A DNA stretch of 64,000 nt from the NCBI RefSeq assembly GCF_037478305.1, contig NZ_JBBGAZ010000012.1, positions 1 to 64,000 of the forward strand, read 5' to 3'. Shown in pieces: positions 25,818 through 34,790 of this stretch. This DNA comes from Cognatishimia coralii. GTDB taxonomy: Bacteria; Pseudomonadota; Alphaproteobacteria; Rhodobacterales; Rhodobacteraceae. The notes under the pieces are model-generated. The model was not told the DNA's origin. It saw only the letters and a program-made list of their open reading frames with translations, and ran no database searches. Made by a program: the position numbers and the translations under genes. Numbering within the stretch: position 1 is the stretch's first letter; every line of letters starts with the position of its first letter.

Positions 25818-27003
25818 CAAAAACCATACGTGGCCTGATTCCCGAAATTTCCGCGCGTCATTAGCATTGGCCCTTGCTGAGGCGAGATCTGCATGCGCAT
25901 CCCGAGACGGCTTTCGAGGAGACGCGAACCTCCGAGGTCGTCGCCGATGCGCTAAGTGACATGGGACTTCAGGTGCATCGCGGGCTGGCGCGGACAGGGG
26001 TGTCGGAACGATCCAGTCTGGCTCCGGCGACCGGCGTATCGGGCTGCGCGCCGATATGGATGCGCTTGATATCCTTGAGGAAAACACATTTGCGTATCGA
26101 TCGGTTTTCGAGGGGAAAATGCACGGATGCGGTCATGACGGCCACACGACAATGTTGCTGTCCGCAGCCGAGTATCTACAGAACTCCAAGGACTTCAATG
26201 GCACGGTCAACCTGATTTTCCAGCCCGCCGAGGAAAACGAAGGCGGCGGGCGCGAGATGGTTACCGACGGGTTATTCGACAAGTTTCCCTGGGATGCGGT
26301 CTTTGGAATGCACAACATCCCCGGCATTCCGGCAGGTCACTTCGGTGTCAAGGACGGGCCGATGATGGCGTCCTTCGACATTTTCGATGTTGAGGTGACA
26401 GGCAAGGGTACACATGCCGCATGGCCGCATACAGGCACCGATACGGTTCTCGCGGTCGCCTCCATGATCCAGTCGCTTCAGTCAGTCGTGAGCCGGAGTG
26501 TGGCTCCTCTGGATGCCGCGGTCGTCAGCGCGACAAAGCTCTTAGGTGGGAACGCGTGGAACACGCTGCCCGAGCGGGCGGGGTTCGGCGGCACCACGCG
26601 AACATTCCGGCCCGAAGTGCAGGATGCCGTTGAAGCGGGAATTCGCCGTGTCGTGGAGGGGCAGGCGAAGAACCACTGTGTAGAGGCAAGTGTGCGCTAC
26701 GAGCGGCGCTACCCGCCTACGATCAATACCTTGCACGAGGCGCAGATTGCCGGCGATACGATCGAAGAGGCCTTCGGGGCAGGGCGGTTGAACCGAAATC
26801 CGGATCCGCTTATGGCAGCAGAAGATTTCGCGTTCATGCTACAGGAACGTCCCGGTTGCTACATCTGGCTGGGCAACGGCTCAGAAGGTGAGAAGGGCGG
26901 CGTGATGGCCCACAAACCGCTCTACGACTTCAACGACGACATCATCCCCTTCGGTGCGAACTACTGGGTTCACCTGACGGAAAAGATACTGCGGTCCGGA
27001 TGA
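25814..27003 (+). pseudogene. M20-family amidohydrolase/carboxypeptidase, multiple lesions
   Basis: The start overlaps the dctM stop (ATGA). Codon 17 is TAG (25,862-25,864). The same frame then continues as LRRDLHAHPETAFEET, the usual M20D N-terminus, until a frameshift near 26,012 (GGGGTGTCGGAACG, one base short of GVVGT). The rest is in another frame from about 26,014 to 27,003, with HGCGHDGHT metal ligands, HAAWPHTGTD and AAEDFAFM. Relatives (hippurate hydrolase, IAA-amino-acid hydrolase) cleave N-acyl amino acids. With two lesions the gene is inactive. Confidence 0.85.
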
Positions 27004-27121
27004 TAGGGCGCTCAAGGATCGTGCGGACAAATCATCCCGGGCGCTACGGTCGGCGATACTGCTGGCAGATGCGCGCCGGGTGTTCTAGAAGACCGCCCAT
27101 CGGACACAAGTGAAGAGCATC

Positions 27122-27922
27122 ATGGCAGGGAAGGGAACGGGCAACGACTTTGATACCAGCGCGGTGGACGAGCGGAAAGGAATCAACTCCGTTGAGGTCG
27201 GGCTGAGAGTTCTGGAGGTGTTATCCAGTGCCGGACATTCTCTGCCGTTGAAGGATATCAGCCGGCTGAGCGGCCTGTCCGGCAGTCAGAGCCATCGGTA
27301 TCTCACCAACCTGATCCGCGGCGGATTGGTTACCCAGGATGCTTCGACAGGGCATTACCGGCTTGGCAGCATGGCGCTTCGTGTCGGGCTGTCGGCGCTG
27401 CCTCAGATCGACGCGCTGAAAGTCGCTGAGGATGCGCTCGACCGGCTTGTCAGCCGGATCACGGAAACTTCCATGATGGCGATTTGGGGCGAAAGAAGCC
27501 CAGTCACCGTCAGGTGGCACCGGGGCAGTACGTTCATTTTTTTGCCGGTCGGTGTCGGTAGCACGTTTCCGCTTTTGAATTCCGCGACCGGACGGGTCTT
27601 CCTTGGCTATCTTCCCAGGGTGGTAACCAACTCGCTCCTAGAACAGGAATTGGAGGAAGCCGATCTGAACGAAGAAACGGTGAACATGGACGACGTGATC
27701 GCCAACGTGCGGGCGCAGGGATATTCCGCGCTGGAAGGCCATGTATTGCCCGGCTATTGTGCCACCTGTGCACCGGTGTTCGACTCGCAGGGAGAAATCG
27801 TTGCCGGGATCACAATCATGGGGATGGCCAACCACCCCAAGGAAATCAGACGCGCGTCGACGCAGACGTTGTTGGATATGACGCGGGACGCCTCACGGTC
27901 GCTTGGATGGTCGGAGAAATAG
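27122..27922 (+). CDS. IclR-family transcriptional regulator
   Basis: The 266-residue protein has a winged helix-turn-helix (about 30-85, LPLKDISRLSGLSGSQSHRYLTNL) and an IclR effector domain (about 100-265). I prefer the ATG at 27,122, preceded by GAAGAG, to the GTG at 27,110. It follows the decayed TRAP/amidohydrolase genes in the same direction and most likely once controlled them. It is itself intact. Confidence 0.87.
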   Translation: MAGKGTGNDFDTSAVDERKGINSVEVGLRVLEVLSSAGHSLPLKDISRLSGLSGSQSHRYLTNLIRGGLVTQDASTGHYRLGSMALRVGLSALPQIDALKVAEDALDRLVSRITETSMMAIWGERSPVTVRWHRGSTFIFLPVGVGSTFPLLNSATGRVFLGYLPRVVTNSLLEQELEEADLNEETVNMDDVIANVRAQGYSALEGHVLPGYCATCAPVFDSQGEIVAGITIMGMANHPKEIRRASTQTLLDMTRDASRSLGWSEK

Positions 27923-28035
27923 CCTTATCGGTCCTGTTTCGCTTTCATCGCGCGCAACCGAAGTTTGTGCATTGTGTTGTGAGTGGACTATTCGCAGGTC
28001 GTATATGAAGAGTTTTCCAGGAGAGGTTTATTAGG

Positions 28036-28629
28036 ATGGTCAGAACCGCCGGCTCGGACGGGGTCAAGACGTTGCAGGCGATCCGCAAGGCGGGAGTGAA
28101 GCGGATCTACAAGCATGGTTTCGAGGCGATGAAGCTGCGGAGCCTTGCGGAGGATGTGGGGATCCAGGCGGGTTCACTTTACAATTACATCCGCAACAAG
28201 GAGGAATTTCTGTTTCTCCTGCTGAAGGAAGTTCTGGAAGAGCTTCTCGAAGGGCTTGAGCGGGAGCTTGCCGGTATCGACGATCCGAAAGAGGCGCTGA
28301 TACGTTTTATCAACTTTCATTTGCGCTGGCATACGGCGCGTAAGGAAGAAGTGTTCATCGGGAACATGGAGCTGCGCAGCCTGTCGAAGCAGCATCTTCA
28401 GGAGATTATCAGGATGCGGACCGAGTACGAGTCGCGCCTGCGCCGGATACTGGAGCGCGGAAACGAGGCGGGGGAATGGTCGGTCGCGGATCCGCAGGTT
28501 ATTTCCTATTCGATCATCGCGTCGCTGACGGGCGTGTGTAACTGGTACTCGCCGCGGGGTCGCCTGTCGCAGGACGAGATCATCGCGATCTATACCGATC
28601 ACGTGTTGGGCGCGGTGGGGGCCCGCTAG
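28036..28629 (+). CDS. TetR-family transcriptional regulator
   Basis: The 197-residue regulator has an N-terminal TetR helix-turn-helix (about 15-60, MKLRSLAEDVGIQAGSLYNYIRNKEEFL) and a helical ligand domain. GGAGAGG precedes the ATG. Its 3' end overlaps the convergent enoyl-CoA hydratase gene by 4 bp. Its last 65 bp are the copy repeated at the window's left end. Position beside fatty acyl-CoA genes suggests it senses an acyl-CoA and represses the divergent promoters at 29,421-29,534. Confidence 0.88.
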   Translation: MVRTAGSDGVKTLQAIRKAGVKRIYKHGFEAMKLRSLAEDVGIQAGSLYNYIRNKEEFLFLLLKEVLEELLEGLERELAGIDDPKEALIRFINFHLRWHTARKEEVFIGNMELRSLSKQHLQEIIRMRTEYESRLRRILERGNEAGEWSVADPQVISYSIIASLTGVCNWYSPRGRLSQDEIIAIYTDHVLGAVGAR

Positions 28630-28691
28630 ACGTCCGCCAGGGTCACGCGCCATGCCGGGGGCCGCTTCCCGAGAAACGCCGATATCCCCTC
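28565..28691. repeat. Right copy of the 127-bp exact direct repeat
   Basis: This is identical to bases 1-127, same orientation. Here both genes that overlap it, TetR and enoyl-CoA hydratase, are complete, so this is the ancestral context. Confidence 0.95.
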
Positions 28692-29420
28692 CGCGGCGGC
28701 CTCGGACCGCCACGCCCTCGCGATTGCGTCGAGTGCAATCGACAGATGTTCCTCTTCGTCTGCCCGTTCTATGTCGTTGAATAGTTTCTTGCTGGCTGCC
28801 ACCGCGACCGGAGAGCTCTGGAGGATTTCTCCAAGCATGCCGGAGACGGCGGCATCCAAGTCGCCCGGCTCGGTCACGCGATGCACAAGGCCAATCCGCA
28901 ATGCTTCGTCCGTCCCGATCGCCGCTCCGGTCAGGCAGGTGGCGCGCGCGGTGCTCCCACCGAGCCGGCGCAGCACGAAGGGGGAGATGACGGCAGGCAC
29001 GATTCCCAGACGCACTTCGCTCAGCCCGAAAAGCGCTTCGGTCGAAGCTATCGCGATATCCGCTGCGCAGACCATCCCGAAGCCGCCGCCGAAAGCCGGA
29101 CCATTGACCCGTGCGATCACCGGATGAGGGAAGGATCCAATGGCCTGAAGAAGACGGTGGATCTTTTCCGCTCCAGACCGGCCAATGCCGTCGGGGTCAT
29201 GCAGAATGCTGCGCATCCAGTTCAGATCTCCCCCCGCGCTGAAAGCGCGTCCTGCACCGGCCAGAACCAGCGCGCGGATCCGGGGATCGTCCCTGAACGC
29301 TTCCACCGCGGCAGTCATTTCCGTGACCGTATCGATGCTCCAGGCGTTTCGAACTTCGGGCCTGTTGATCGTCAGCGTAGCGACGCCGTGATCAGATACG
29401 TCCTTTAAAACATGGCTCAT
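28626..29420 (-). CDS. Enoyl-CoA hydratase/isomerase family protein
   Basis: The 264-residue crotonase-fold enzyme has the oxyanion-hole segments AGAGRAFSAGGDL (about 60-72) and GPAFGGGFGMVCAADIAIA (about 103-121). It should hydrate or isomerise an enoyl-CoA in beta-oxidation. I start at the ATG at 29,420 with AAGGAG upstream; the frame runs on to 29,546 without a site. It is divergent from the large plus-strand operon and convergent with TetR. Its last 66 bp are duplicated at the left edge of the window. Confidence 0.88.
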   Translation of the reverse strand: MSHVLKDVSDHGVATLTINRPEVRNAWSIDTVTEMTAAVEAFRDDPRIRALVLAGAGRAFSAGGDLNWMRSILHDPDGIGRSGAEKIHRLLQAIGSFPHPVIARVNGPAFGGGFGMVCAADIAIASTEALFGLSEVRLGIVPAVISPFVLRRLGGSTARATCLTGAAIGTDEALRIGLVHRVTEPGDLDAAVSGMLGEILQSSPVAVAASKKLFNDIERADEEEHLSIALDAIARAWRSEAAAEGISAFLGKRPPAWRVTLADV

Positions 29421-29456
29421 TTTTGACTCCTTAATTCGTCGCTCATTTATTTTACT

Positions 29457-29470
29457 AACGGTCATTCGTT
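29457..29470. promoter_or_regulatory. Candidate TetR operator in divergent region
   Basis: AACG-GTCATT-CGTT is an inverted repeat in the 114-bp gap between the divergent hydratase genes, in an AT-rich stretch. Location and form suit the adjacent TetR regulator, though arms of four bases are short. The AACG/ACGGTC words recur at 34,656-34,702. Confidence 0.35.
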
Positions 29471-29534
29471 TTTTTATTGCATGACCTCCACGCTCATGCA
29501 AGATTGTGAGTGCAACATTCTGCAGGAGGAGCTG

Positions 29535-30326
29535 ATGACAACGCAATCCGACAAGATCGAACTGTCTATTGAAGGTTCCGTCGCAACCATCTGGCTGAAC
29601 CGCCCGGACTCGGCGAACGTGATCGATCTTGAACTAGTGCAGGCGCTTCGATCCGCCTGCTTCGATCTGGAAGACCGCAAGGATATCCGCGTGGTTCTGC
29701 TGCGCGGGCGCGGAAAGCAGTTCTGCGGCGGCGGGGATATAGGCATGTTCCACGCCAACCTCGACGAGATGGGGCGCTTTATCAAGGATGTCATCGCGGA
29801 CTTCCACGAGGCGGTGTTGTCGCTGCGTCGGCTGCCGATGCCCGTCGTCGCTGTGGTGCAGGGAGCGGTCGCGGGTGGCGGGCTTTCCATGGCCTTGGCA
29901 TGCGATTTTGTCGTGGCTGCGAAAGGAACCAAATTCGCGACCGCCTATCGCAAGCTCGGGGCTTCCACCGATGGCGGCATGACCCACATCCTGACCCGGC
30001 TGGTGGGAACCCGTCTTGCGCTTGAGCTGCTGCTCGCCAGAGATGTGTTTCCTGCGGAAGAGGCGTTGGCGCTCGGCCTGATAAACCGGGTCGTGGAACC
30101 AGACAAGCTCGACTCTGAAGTTGATGAGCTGTGTGCGGTTCTTGCCGCAAATGCACCTGAGGCCACCGGGGTCACCAAGAACCTTGTCTATGCAGCGCCG
30201 ACGGCCTCGTTTGACATACAATTGGGGCGCGAGATGGCGGGTTTTGCCCAGGTCGCGTATAGCGAGAATTTCAAGGAAGGCGTGCGCGCCTTCGCCGAAC
30301 GGCGCAAGCCGGATTTTTCAAGCTGA
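29535..30326 (+). CDS. Enoyl-CoA hydratase/isomerase family protein
   Basis: This 263-residue crotonase-family enzyme has oxyanion segments GRGKQFCGGGDIGMF and GAVAGGGLSMALACDFVVA. The Glu commonly seen at one catalytic site is replaced in the STDGG region, so it may act as an isomerase. A strong AGGAGG precedes the ATG at 29,535; the frame extending to 29,481 is not needed. It is the first of 18 consecutive plus-strand genes up to 50,595. Confidence 0.87.
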   Translation: MTTQSDKIELSIEGSVATIWLNRPDSANVIDLELVQALRSACFDLEDRKDIRVVLLRGRGKQFCGGGDIGMFHANLDEMGRFIKDVIADFHEAVLSLRRLPMPVVAVVQGAVAGGGLSMALACDFVVAAKGTKFATAYRKLGASTDGGMTHILTRLVGTRLALELLLARDVFPAEEALALGLINRVVEPDKLDSEVDELCAVLAANAPEATGVTKNLVYAAPTASFDIQLGREMAGFAQVAYSENFKEGVRAFAERRKPDFSS

Positions 30327-30338
30327 GGGGATGCCAGA

Positions 30339-31157
30339 ATGGGTAAACTGAAAGACAAGGTCGTTTTCATGACCGGCGGCAGCCGGGGTATCGGTCGCGC
30401 CATTGCGCTGCGGTTCGCGCAAGACGGTGCCAGGATCGCTTTGGCGGCGAAGACAAGCGACCCGCACCCAAAACTTGAGGGCACCATCCATTCCGTTGCC
30501 CGTGAAATCGAAGCGGCCGGGGGGCAGGCTCTGCCGCTTCAGGTGGATGTGCGTGACGAGGATGCGCTGCGCAATGCTGTCGAAGAGACCGTTGAGGAAT
30601 TCGGCGGGCTTGACATTTTGGTCAACAATGCCAGCGCGATCAGTCCGACCGGCCTGCTTGGAACTCCGGCTAGCCGTTTCGATCTCTTGCAGACGATCAA
30701 CCTTCGGGGTACTTATCTGTGCGGCCAGTTCGCGATGCCGCATCTGGTCAAGGCCGAGAACCCGCATATCCTCACATTGTCACCGCCGATCTCGACCCAG
30801 GGCACTTGGTACGGGCGTTATCTGGCATACGCGATCTCAAAGTACGGCATGACGATGTGTACTTTGGGTTTTGCGGAAGAATTCCGGGAGCAGGGTGTCG
30901 CGGCCAATTCGCTCTGGCCGCGAACGATGATCAGTACGGATGCGGTCAGGGTATATTACCCCGAGGACTACGCCACGGGCCGTAAGCCTGACATCATGGC
31001 CGATGCAGCCTATGCCATCGTGACGAAGGATAGCAGGAAATTCTCGGGCAACGCCGTGATCGATGAGGACTTTTTGCGTCAGGAGGGTGTAACGGATTTC
31101 ACCCACTACGCCATGGATCCGTCCGCAGAGCTTGCTCTTGATATTCTGATCGACTGA
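30339..31157 (+). CDS. Short-chain dehydrogenase (HSDL2-like)
   Basis: The 272-residue SDR has the NAD(P) motif TGGSRGIG (13-20), NNAS, and active-site YAISK. Ordering and length fit the HSDL2-like group of SDRs often found in fatty acid and steroid catabolic clusters. It probably oxidises a hydroxyacyl-CoA or alcohol intermediate. It starts 12 bp after the enoyl-CoA hydratase. Confidence 0.88.
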   Translation: MGKLKDKVVFMTGGSRGIGRAIALRFAQDGARIALAAKTSDPHPKLEGTIHSVAREIEAAGGQALPLQVDVRDEDALRNAVEETVEEFGGLDILVNNASAISPTGLLGTPASRFDLLQTINLRGTYLCGQFAMPHLVKAENPHILTLSPPISTQGTWYGRYLAYAISKYGMTMCTLGFAEEFREQGVAANSLWPRTMISTDAVRVYYPEDYATGRKPDIMADAAYAIVTKDSRKFSGNAVIDEDFLRQEGVTDFTHYAMDPSAELALDILID

Positions 31158-31192
31158 TCGACGGAACTCAAATCACGATAAGGACCACCGCC

Positions 31193-32695
31193 ATGATCCC
31201 AATCGGCGAGTACCTCAGTCAGAACGCTCGGCGTCTTCCTGAAAAGGAAGCTCTTGTCAGTGGCGGACGGCGTTGGACGTATGCGGAACTTGATCGGGAA
31301 ACATCCGCCATCGCCGCGACGCTTGTCGCGCAGGGGGTCCGTCCGGGTGACCGGATCGGAATTATCGGCGCGGCATCGGGCGACTGGGTCCGGCTTGCCT
31401 TCGGCATCACCAGATGTGGCGGGGTCATTGCCGCGCTGAACTACCGCGAGACACCTGATCGCGTGGCGCGGATGATGGCCGATGTTGGGGTAACGCGTCT
31501 CTTCGCGGACCCGTCAAGCGCCAAGGCGCTGGCAGCCGAACAACTGGAATGCCCCGTTTCCGACCTGACGCGCGATGCGGTGGATGGGATGGCGCAGGGC
31601 GATGAGCCGGGCGATATTGCCGTTTCCCCTGACGGCGGCGCGGTGATCCTGTTCACCGGCGGCACGACAGGCCTGTCCAAGGGCGTGCTTCTGAGCCATG
31701 CGAACCTGTTCTGGAATGTGATCAACCAGGTTCAGGGGACCCGGATGGACGAATCCGACCGGACCCTGATCGGAACCGCATTGCATCATTCGGCGGCATT
31801 CAACACTTGGCTTCTGCCGACGCTGTATCTCGGTGGCACGGCTATTGTACTTCCGGAATTCACGCCGGAAGGCTGGATCGAAGCGGTGGGGCGCGATGGG
31901 GTGACCAACGGCTTCACGCCGCCGACGATGATCCGGCAGATTCTTTCGCATCCGCTGGCGGCGCGAACCGATTGGTCGCAGTTCCGTCGCTGGTATTCCG
32001 GGGCCGGTGGCCTTTCGGCCGAGGACCGCGCGGCGATGGAGGCGCTCGTCCCCGGCGTCGGGATCTACTACGAATACGGGCTAACGGAAGCCGGGCCGAT
32101 CGTTACCTGCTTGCGGCCTGAGGATTACGAACGGGCGGCACCCAATTCCATTGGCCGGGCCGTCCGGCATTGCGATATCCGCATCCTGCGCGAAGATCGC
32201 GGGACTGCCGGGACGGGCGAGGCTGGCGAGATTGCAGTGCGCGGGCCGATGGTGATGTCCGGCTATGTGAACCGGCCCGAGGAAACGGCCAAGACCTTTC
32301 ACGACGATTGGCTGCTAACCGGCGACCTGGCGACCATGGACGAGAACGGGTTCATCACCTTTCTCGACCGGTCCAAGGACATGATCAAGACTGGGGGGCT
32401 CAATGTCTATTCCCAGGAGGTGGAACAGGTTCTGGCCGATCACCCGGCAATCCGCGAGGTTGCGGTGCTTGGCTTCAACGACGACACCTGGGGCGAGCGT
32501 GTGACCGCAGTCGTCGTCCTGCGTGACGGTGCGTCGGCATCGGAGCGCGAGCTTATCGATTTTGCGCGGTCAAGGCTGGGTGGATACCAGACGCCGAAGA
32601 GCGTGGTCTTTCTACCGTTTGACGCTCTGCCGCGGAACTATCTTGGCAAGATTCTGAAACGTGACCTGCGGATTCAGTTGGAGGCGGAAGAATGA
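31193..32695 (+). CDS. Acyl-CoA synthetase (AMP-forming)
   Basis: The 500-residue ANL-superfamily ligase has the P-loop LFTGGTTGLSKG, the YEYGLTEAG motif, TGDLATMDENGF and the final GKILKRDLR lysine. It activates a carboxylic acid to its CoA thioester with ATP. The start follows the SDR by 35 bp and its stop overlaps the next gene by 4 bp. It is the likely entry step for an acid substrate of this operon. Confidence 0.92.
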   Translation: MIPIGEYLSQNARRLPEKEALVSGGRRWTYAELDRETSAIAATLVAQGVRPGDRIGIIGAASGDWVRLAFGITRCGGVIAALNYRETPDRVARMMADVGVTRLFADPSSAKALAAEQLECPVSDLTRDAVDGMAQGDEPGDIAVSPDGGAVILFTGGTTGLSKGVLLSHANLFWNVINQVQGTRMDESDRTLIGTALHHSAAFNTWLLPTLYLGGTAIVLPEFTPEGWIEAVGRDGVTNGFTPPTMIRQILSHPLAARTDWSQFRRWYSGAGGLSAEDRAAMEALVPGVGIYYEYGLTEAGPIVTCLRPEDYERAAPNSIGRAVRHCDIRILREDRGTAGTGEAGEIAVRGPMVMSGYVNRPEETAKTFHDDWLLTGDLATMDENGFITFLDRSKDMIKTGGLNVYSQEVEQVLADHPAIREVAVLGFNDDTWGERVTAVVVLRDGASASERELIDFARSRLGGYQTPKSVVFLPFDALPRNYLGKILKRDLRIQLEAEE

Positions 32696-33474
32696 CCATC
32701 CGTCTGACATCTCCCCGGCCCGGCGTTGCGCTGATCACGATTGACCGTCCGGAAAAGCGCAACGCATTCGACGTAGAAACCGATAACCGGTTGCGGGCGA
32801 TCTGGCCAGGTATCGAGCGCGACGCTGCCATCCGGTGCATCGTTCTCACTGGGGCGGGCGAGAAGGCGTTCTGTGCAGGTGCCGATATCCCGTCTTATCT
32901 GCCTGAACTTAGACGCCGGGCCGAGACCAACATGGATGACGGAACCTTTGGCGGCATGACCCGCCGGGTTCCGACCCGCAAACCGATCATTGCCGCGATC
33001 AACGGCGACGCGCTTGGCGGCGGGCTGGAGCTTGCCCTGGCTTCGGACATCCGCCTTGCTTCGGCGAAGGCGCGCTTCGGCCTTCCCGAAGTGTGTGTGG
33101 GCGTGATCGCCGGAGGCGGCGGAGTAACGCGGCTGCCGCGGCTCCTGCCTCCGTCACTCGCCGCGCAGATGCTGCTGGCCGGGGACATGATCGACGCCGA
33201 AACCGCGCTTGTCTCGGGGCTGGTGAGCCGCGTTTACCCGAACCCGGCCGAGCTTATCGAGGCGGCTCTGGATACTGCCGAGCGTATCGCCAGCAATGCC
33301 CCGCTGGCTGTAGAGCGGACCCTCTCTTTGATCCGACAGTCGCGTTCCCTTTCTCTTGCCGAGGCTCTTGAAGCAGAACGCGCGGCCTTCCGCGACATCC
33401 TGGCAACGGCGGATTCCGTCGAAGGGATCGCAGCCTTCGCCGAACGGCGCCCCGCCGATTTCAAAGGAGTCTGA
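32692..33474 (+). CDS. Enoyl-CoA hydratase
   Basis: This 260-residue crotonase-fold enzyme has TGAGEKAFCAGADIPSY and GDALGGGLELALASDIRLA forming the oxyanion hole, and a LPEVCVGVIAGGGG segment near the catalytic Glu. It overlaps the upstream CoA ligase gene (ATGA) and lies 3 bp before the acyl-CoA dehydrogenase gene, so the three steps are coupled. Confidence 0.9.
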   Translation: MTIRLTSPRPGVALITIDRPEKRNAFDVETDNRLRAIWPGIERDAAIRCIVLTGAGEKAFCAGADIPSYLPELRRRAETNMDDGTFGGMTRRVPTRKPIIAAINGDALGGGLELALASDIRLASAKARFGLPEVCVGVIAGGGGVTRLPRLLPPSLAAQMLLAGDMIDAETALVSGLVSRVYPNPAELIEAALDTAERIASNAPLAVERTLSLIRQSRSLSLAEALEAERAAFRDILATADSVEGIAAFAERRPADFKGV

Positions 33475-33477
33475 ACG

Positions 33478-34644
33478 ATGACGGATTTCCATGACCTGGA
33501 TGAAACGACACGGCAGATCCGAGAAATGGTCTCTGCCTTCGCACAGGATCGGGTGGCGCCACTGGCGGGTCAGCTAGACCGGGACGAGAGGTTCCCAAGG
33601 GCACTGTGGCCTGAAATGGGGGCACTTGGCCTGCATGGAATGACAGTTGCCGAAGAGGATGGTGGGGTCGGGCTCGGCTATCTTCAGCATGCCATCGCGG
33701 TAGAGGAAATGTCGCGCGCGTCGGGCAGTCTGGGAATATCCTATGTCGCCCATTCAAACCTCTGCATCAACCAGATCCGGAGGAACGCGTCTGCCGAACA
33801 GCGGGCTGCATATCTGCCGCGGCTCCTGTCCGGCGAGCATGTCGGCGCGCTTGCAATGAGCGAGGCCGGCGCGGGATCCGATGTCGTCGGCATGCAGATG
33901 CGGGCCGAGCGTAGAGGCGACCGGTATGTCCTGAACGGCAGCAAGATGTGGATCACCAACGGGCAGTTCGCAGATGTCGTGGTGGTCTATGCCAAGACCT
34001 CTCCAGAGGCAGGCAAGCGCGGGATTTCGACATTCATCGTGGAAACCGGCAACCCCGGTTTCTCTGTCTCGCCGCCGTTGAACAAGATGGGAATGCGCGG
34101 TTCGGGGACCAGTGAGCTTGTGTTCCAGGATTGCGAGGTGCCCGCCGCCAACTTGATGGGGCCTCTGGATGGCGGCGTCGGTGTCCTGATGAGCGGGTTG
34201 GACTATGAACGGATCATCGCGGCAGCGGCCTGCCTCGGGCTGATGCAGGCGGCGCTGGACGTTGCCATTCCCTATGTTTCCGAACGCCGGCAATTCGGCC
34301 GCGCGATCGGCGAGTTCCAATTGGTGCAGGGCAAGATCGCCGACATGATGACGGCCCGCAATGCGGCGCAGTCCTATGTCTATGCCGTCGCAACGGCCGC
34401 TGACCGGGGGCTGCCTCTGAGGAAGGAAGCGGCGAGTGCAATCCTCTTCGCATCAGAGAACGCGACGAAAGTCGCCCTCGACGCAATCCAGCTTCTCGGG
34501 GGCAATGGTTATGTCAATGACTACCCGGCCGAGCGGATCTTGCGGGATGCCAAGCTTTACGAAATCGGAGCGGGGACCAACGAGATTCGCCGGATGCTGA
34601 TCGGCCGGGAAATGTTGTCTCATGTGAAATCCGCAATCAGCTGA
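33478..34644 (+). CDS. Acyl-CoA dehydrogenase (isovaleryl/short-branched type)
   Basis: The 388-residue flavoenzyme has MSEAGAGSDV, the KMWITNG stretch and the C-terminal YEIGAGTNEIRRMLIGRE that usually closes the FAD site. The Glu at the short-branched-chain position lies in LDYERIIAAA, as in isovaleryl-CoA dehydrogenases, which abstract the alpha proton with a Glu at that site. It passes electrons to ETF, encoded at the end of the same run. Preference for branched substrates agrees with the carboxylase and lyase downstream. Confidence 0.88.
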   Translation: MTDFHDLDETTRQIREMVSAFAQDRVAPLAGQLDRDERFPRALWPEMGALGLHGMTVAEEDGGVGLGYLQHAIAVEEMSRASGSLGISYVAHSNLCINQIRRNASAEQRAAYLPRLLSGEHVGALAMSEAGAGSDVVGMQMRAERRGDRYVLNGSKMWITNGQFADVVVVYAKTSPEAGKRGISTFIVETGNPGFSVSPPLNKMGMRGSGTSELVFQDCEVPAANLMGPLDGGVGVLMSGLDYERIIAAAACLGLMQAALDVAIPYVSERRQFGRAIGEFQLVQGKIADMMTARNAAQSYVYAVATAADRGLPLRKEAASAILFASENATKVALDAIQLLGGNGYVNDYPAERILRDAKLYEIGAGTNEIRRMLIGREMLSHVKSAIS

Positions 34645-34655
34645 GATCGCGCGGC

Positions 34656-34702
34656 TAATACGGTCGGGGGAAGTTTCGCCAAACGAATAATACGGTCGAC
34701 CG
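34656..34702. repeat. Direct repeat and palindrome before the PaaK-like gene
   Basis: TAATACGGTCG occurs at 34,656-34,666 and again at 34,688-34,698, 32 bp apart, so both face the same side of the helix. The second overlaps a perfect palindrome CGGTCGACCG (34,693-34,702). The 146-bp gap is the only sizeable one in this run of genes, so an internal promoter and operator are likely here. Confidence 0.45.
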
Positions 34703-34790
34703 GTTGAAAAAATGACGAGGCCCCTTGCGGGCTGCCGCAGGGTGATTGGGTGGAAACGTCGCTCGGCGGACCGAAGGAAGTGAGATCGAA

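Noticed and set aside
1..28691. Integrase-type genomic island with att sites
   Set aside because: No integrase, excisionase or tRNA gene lies in the segment, and 127 bp is long for an att core; recombination or duplication is more likely.
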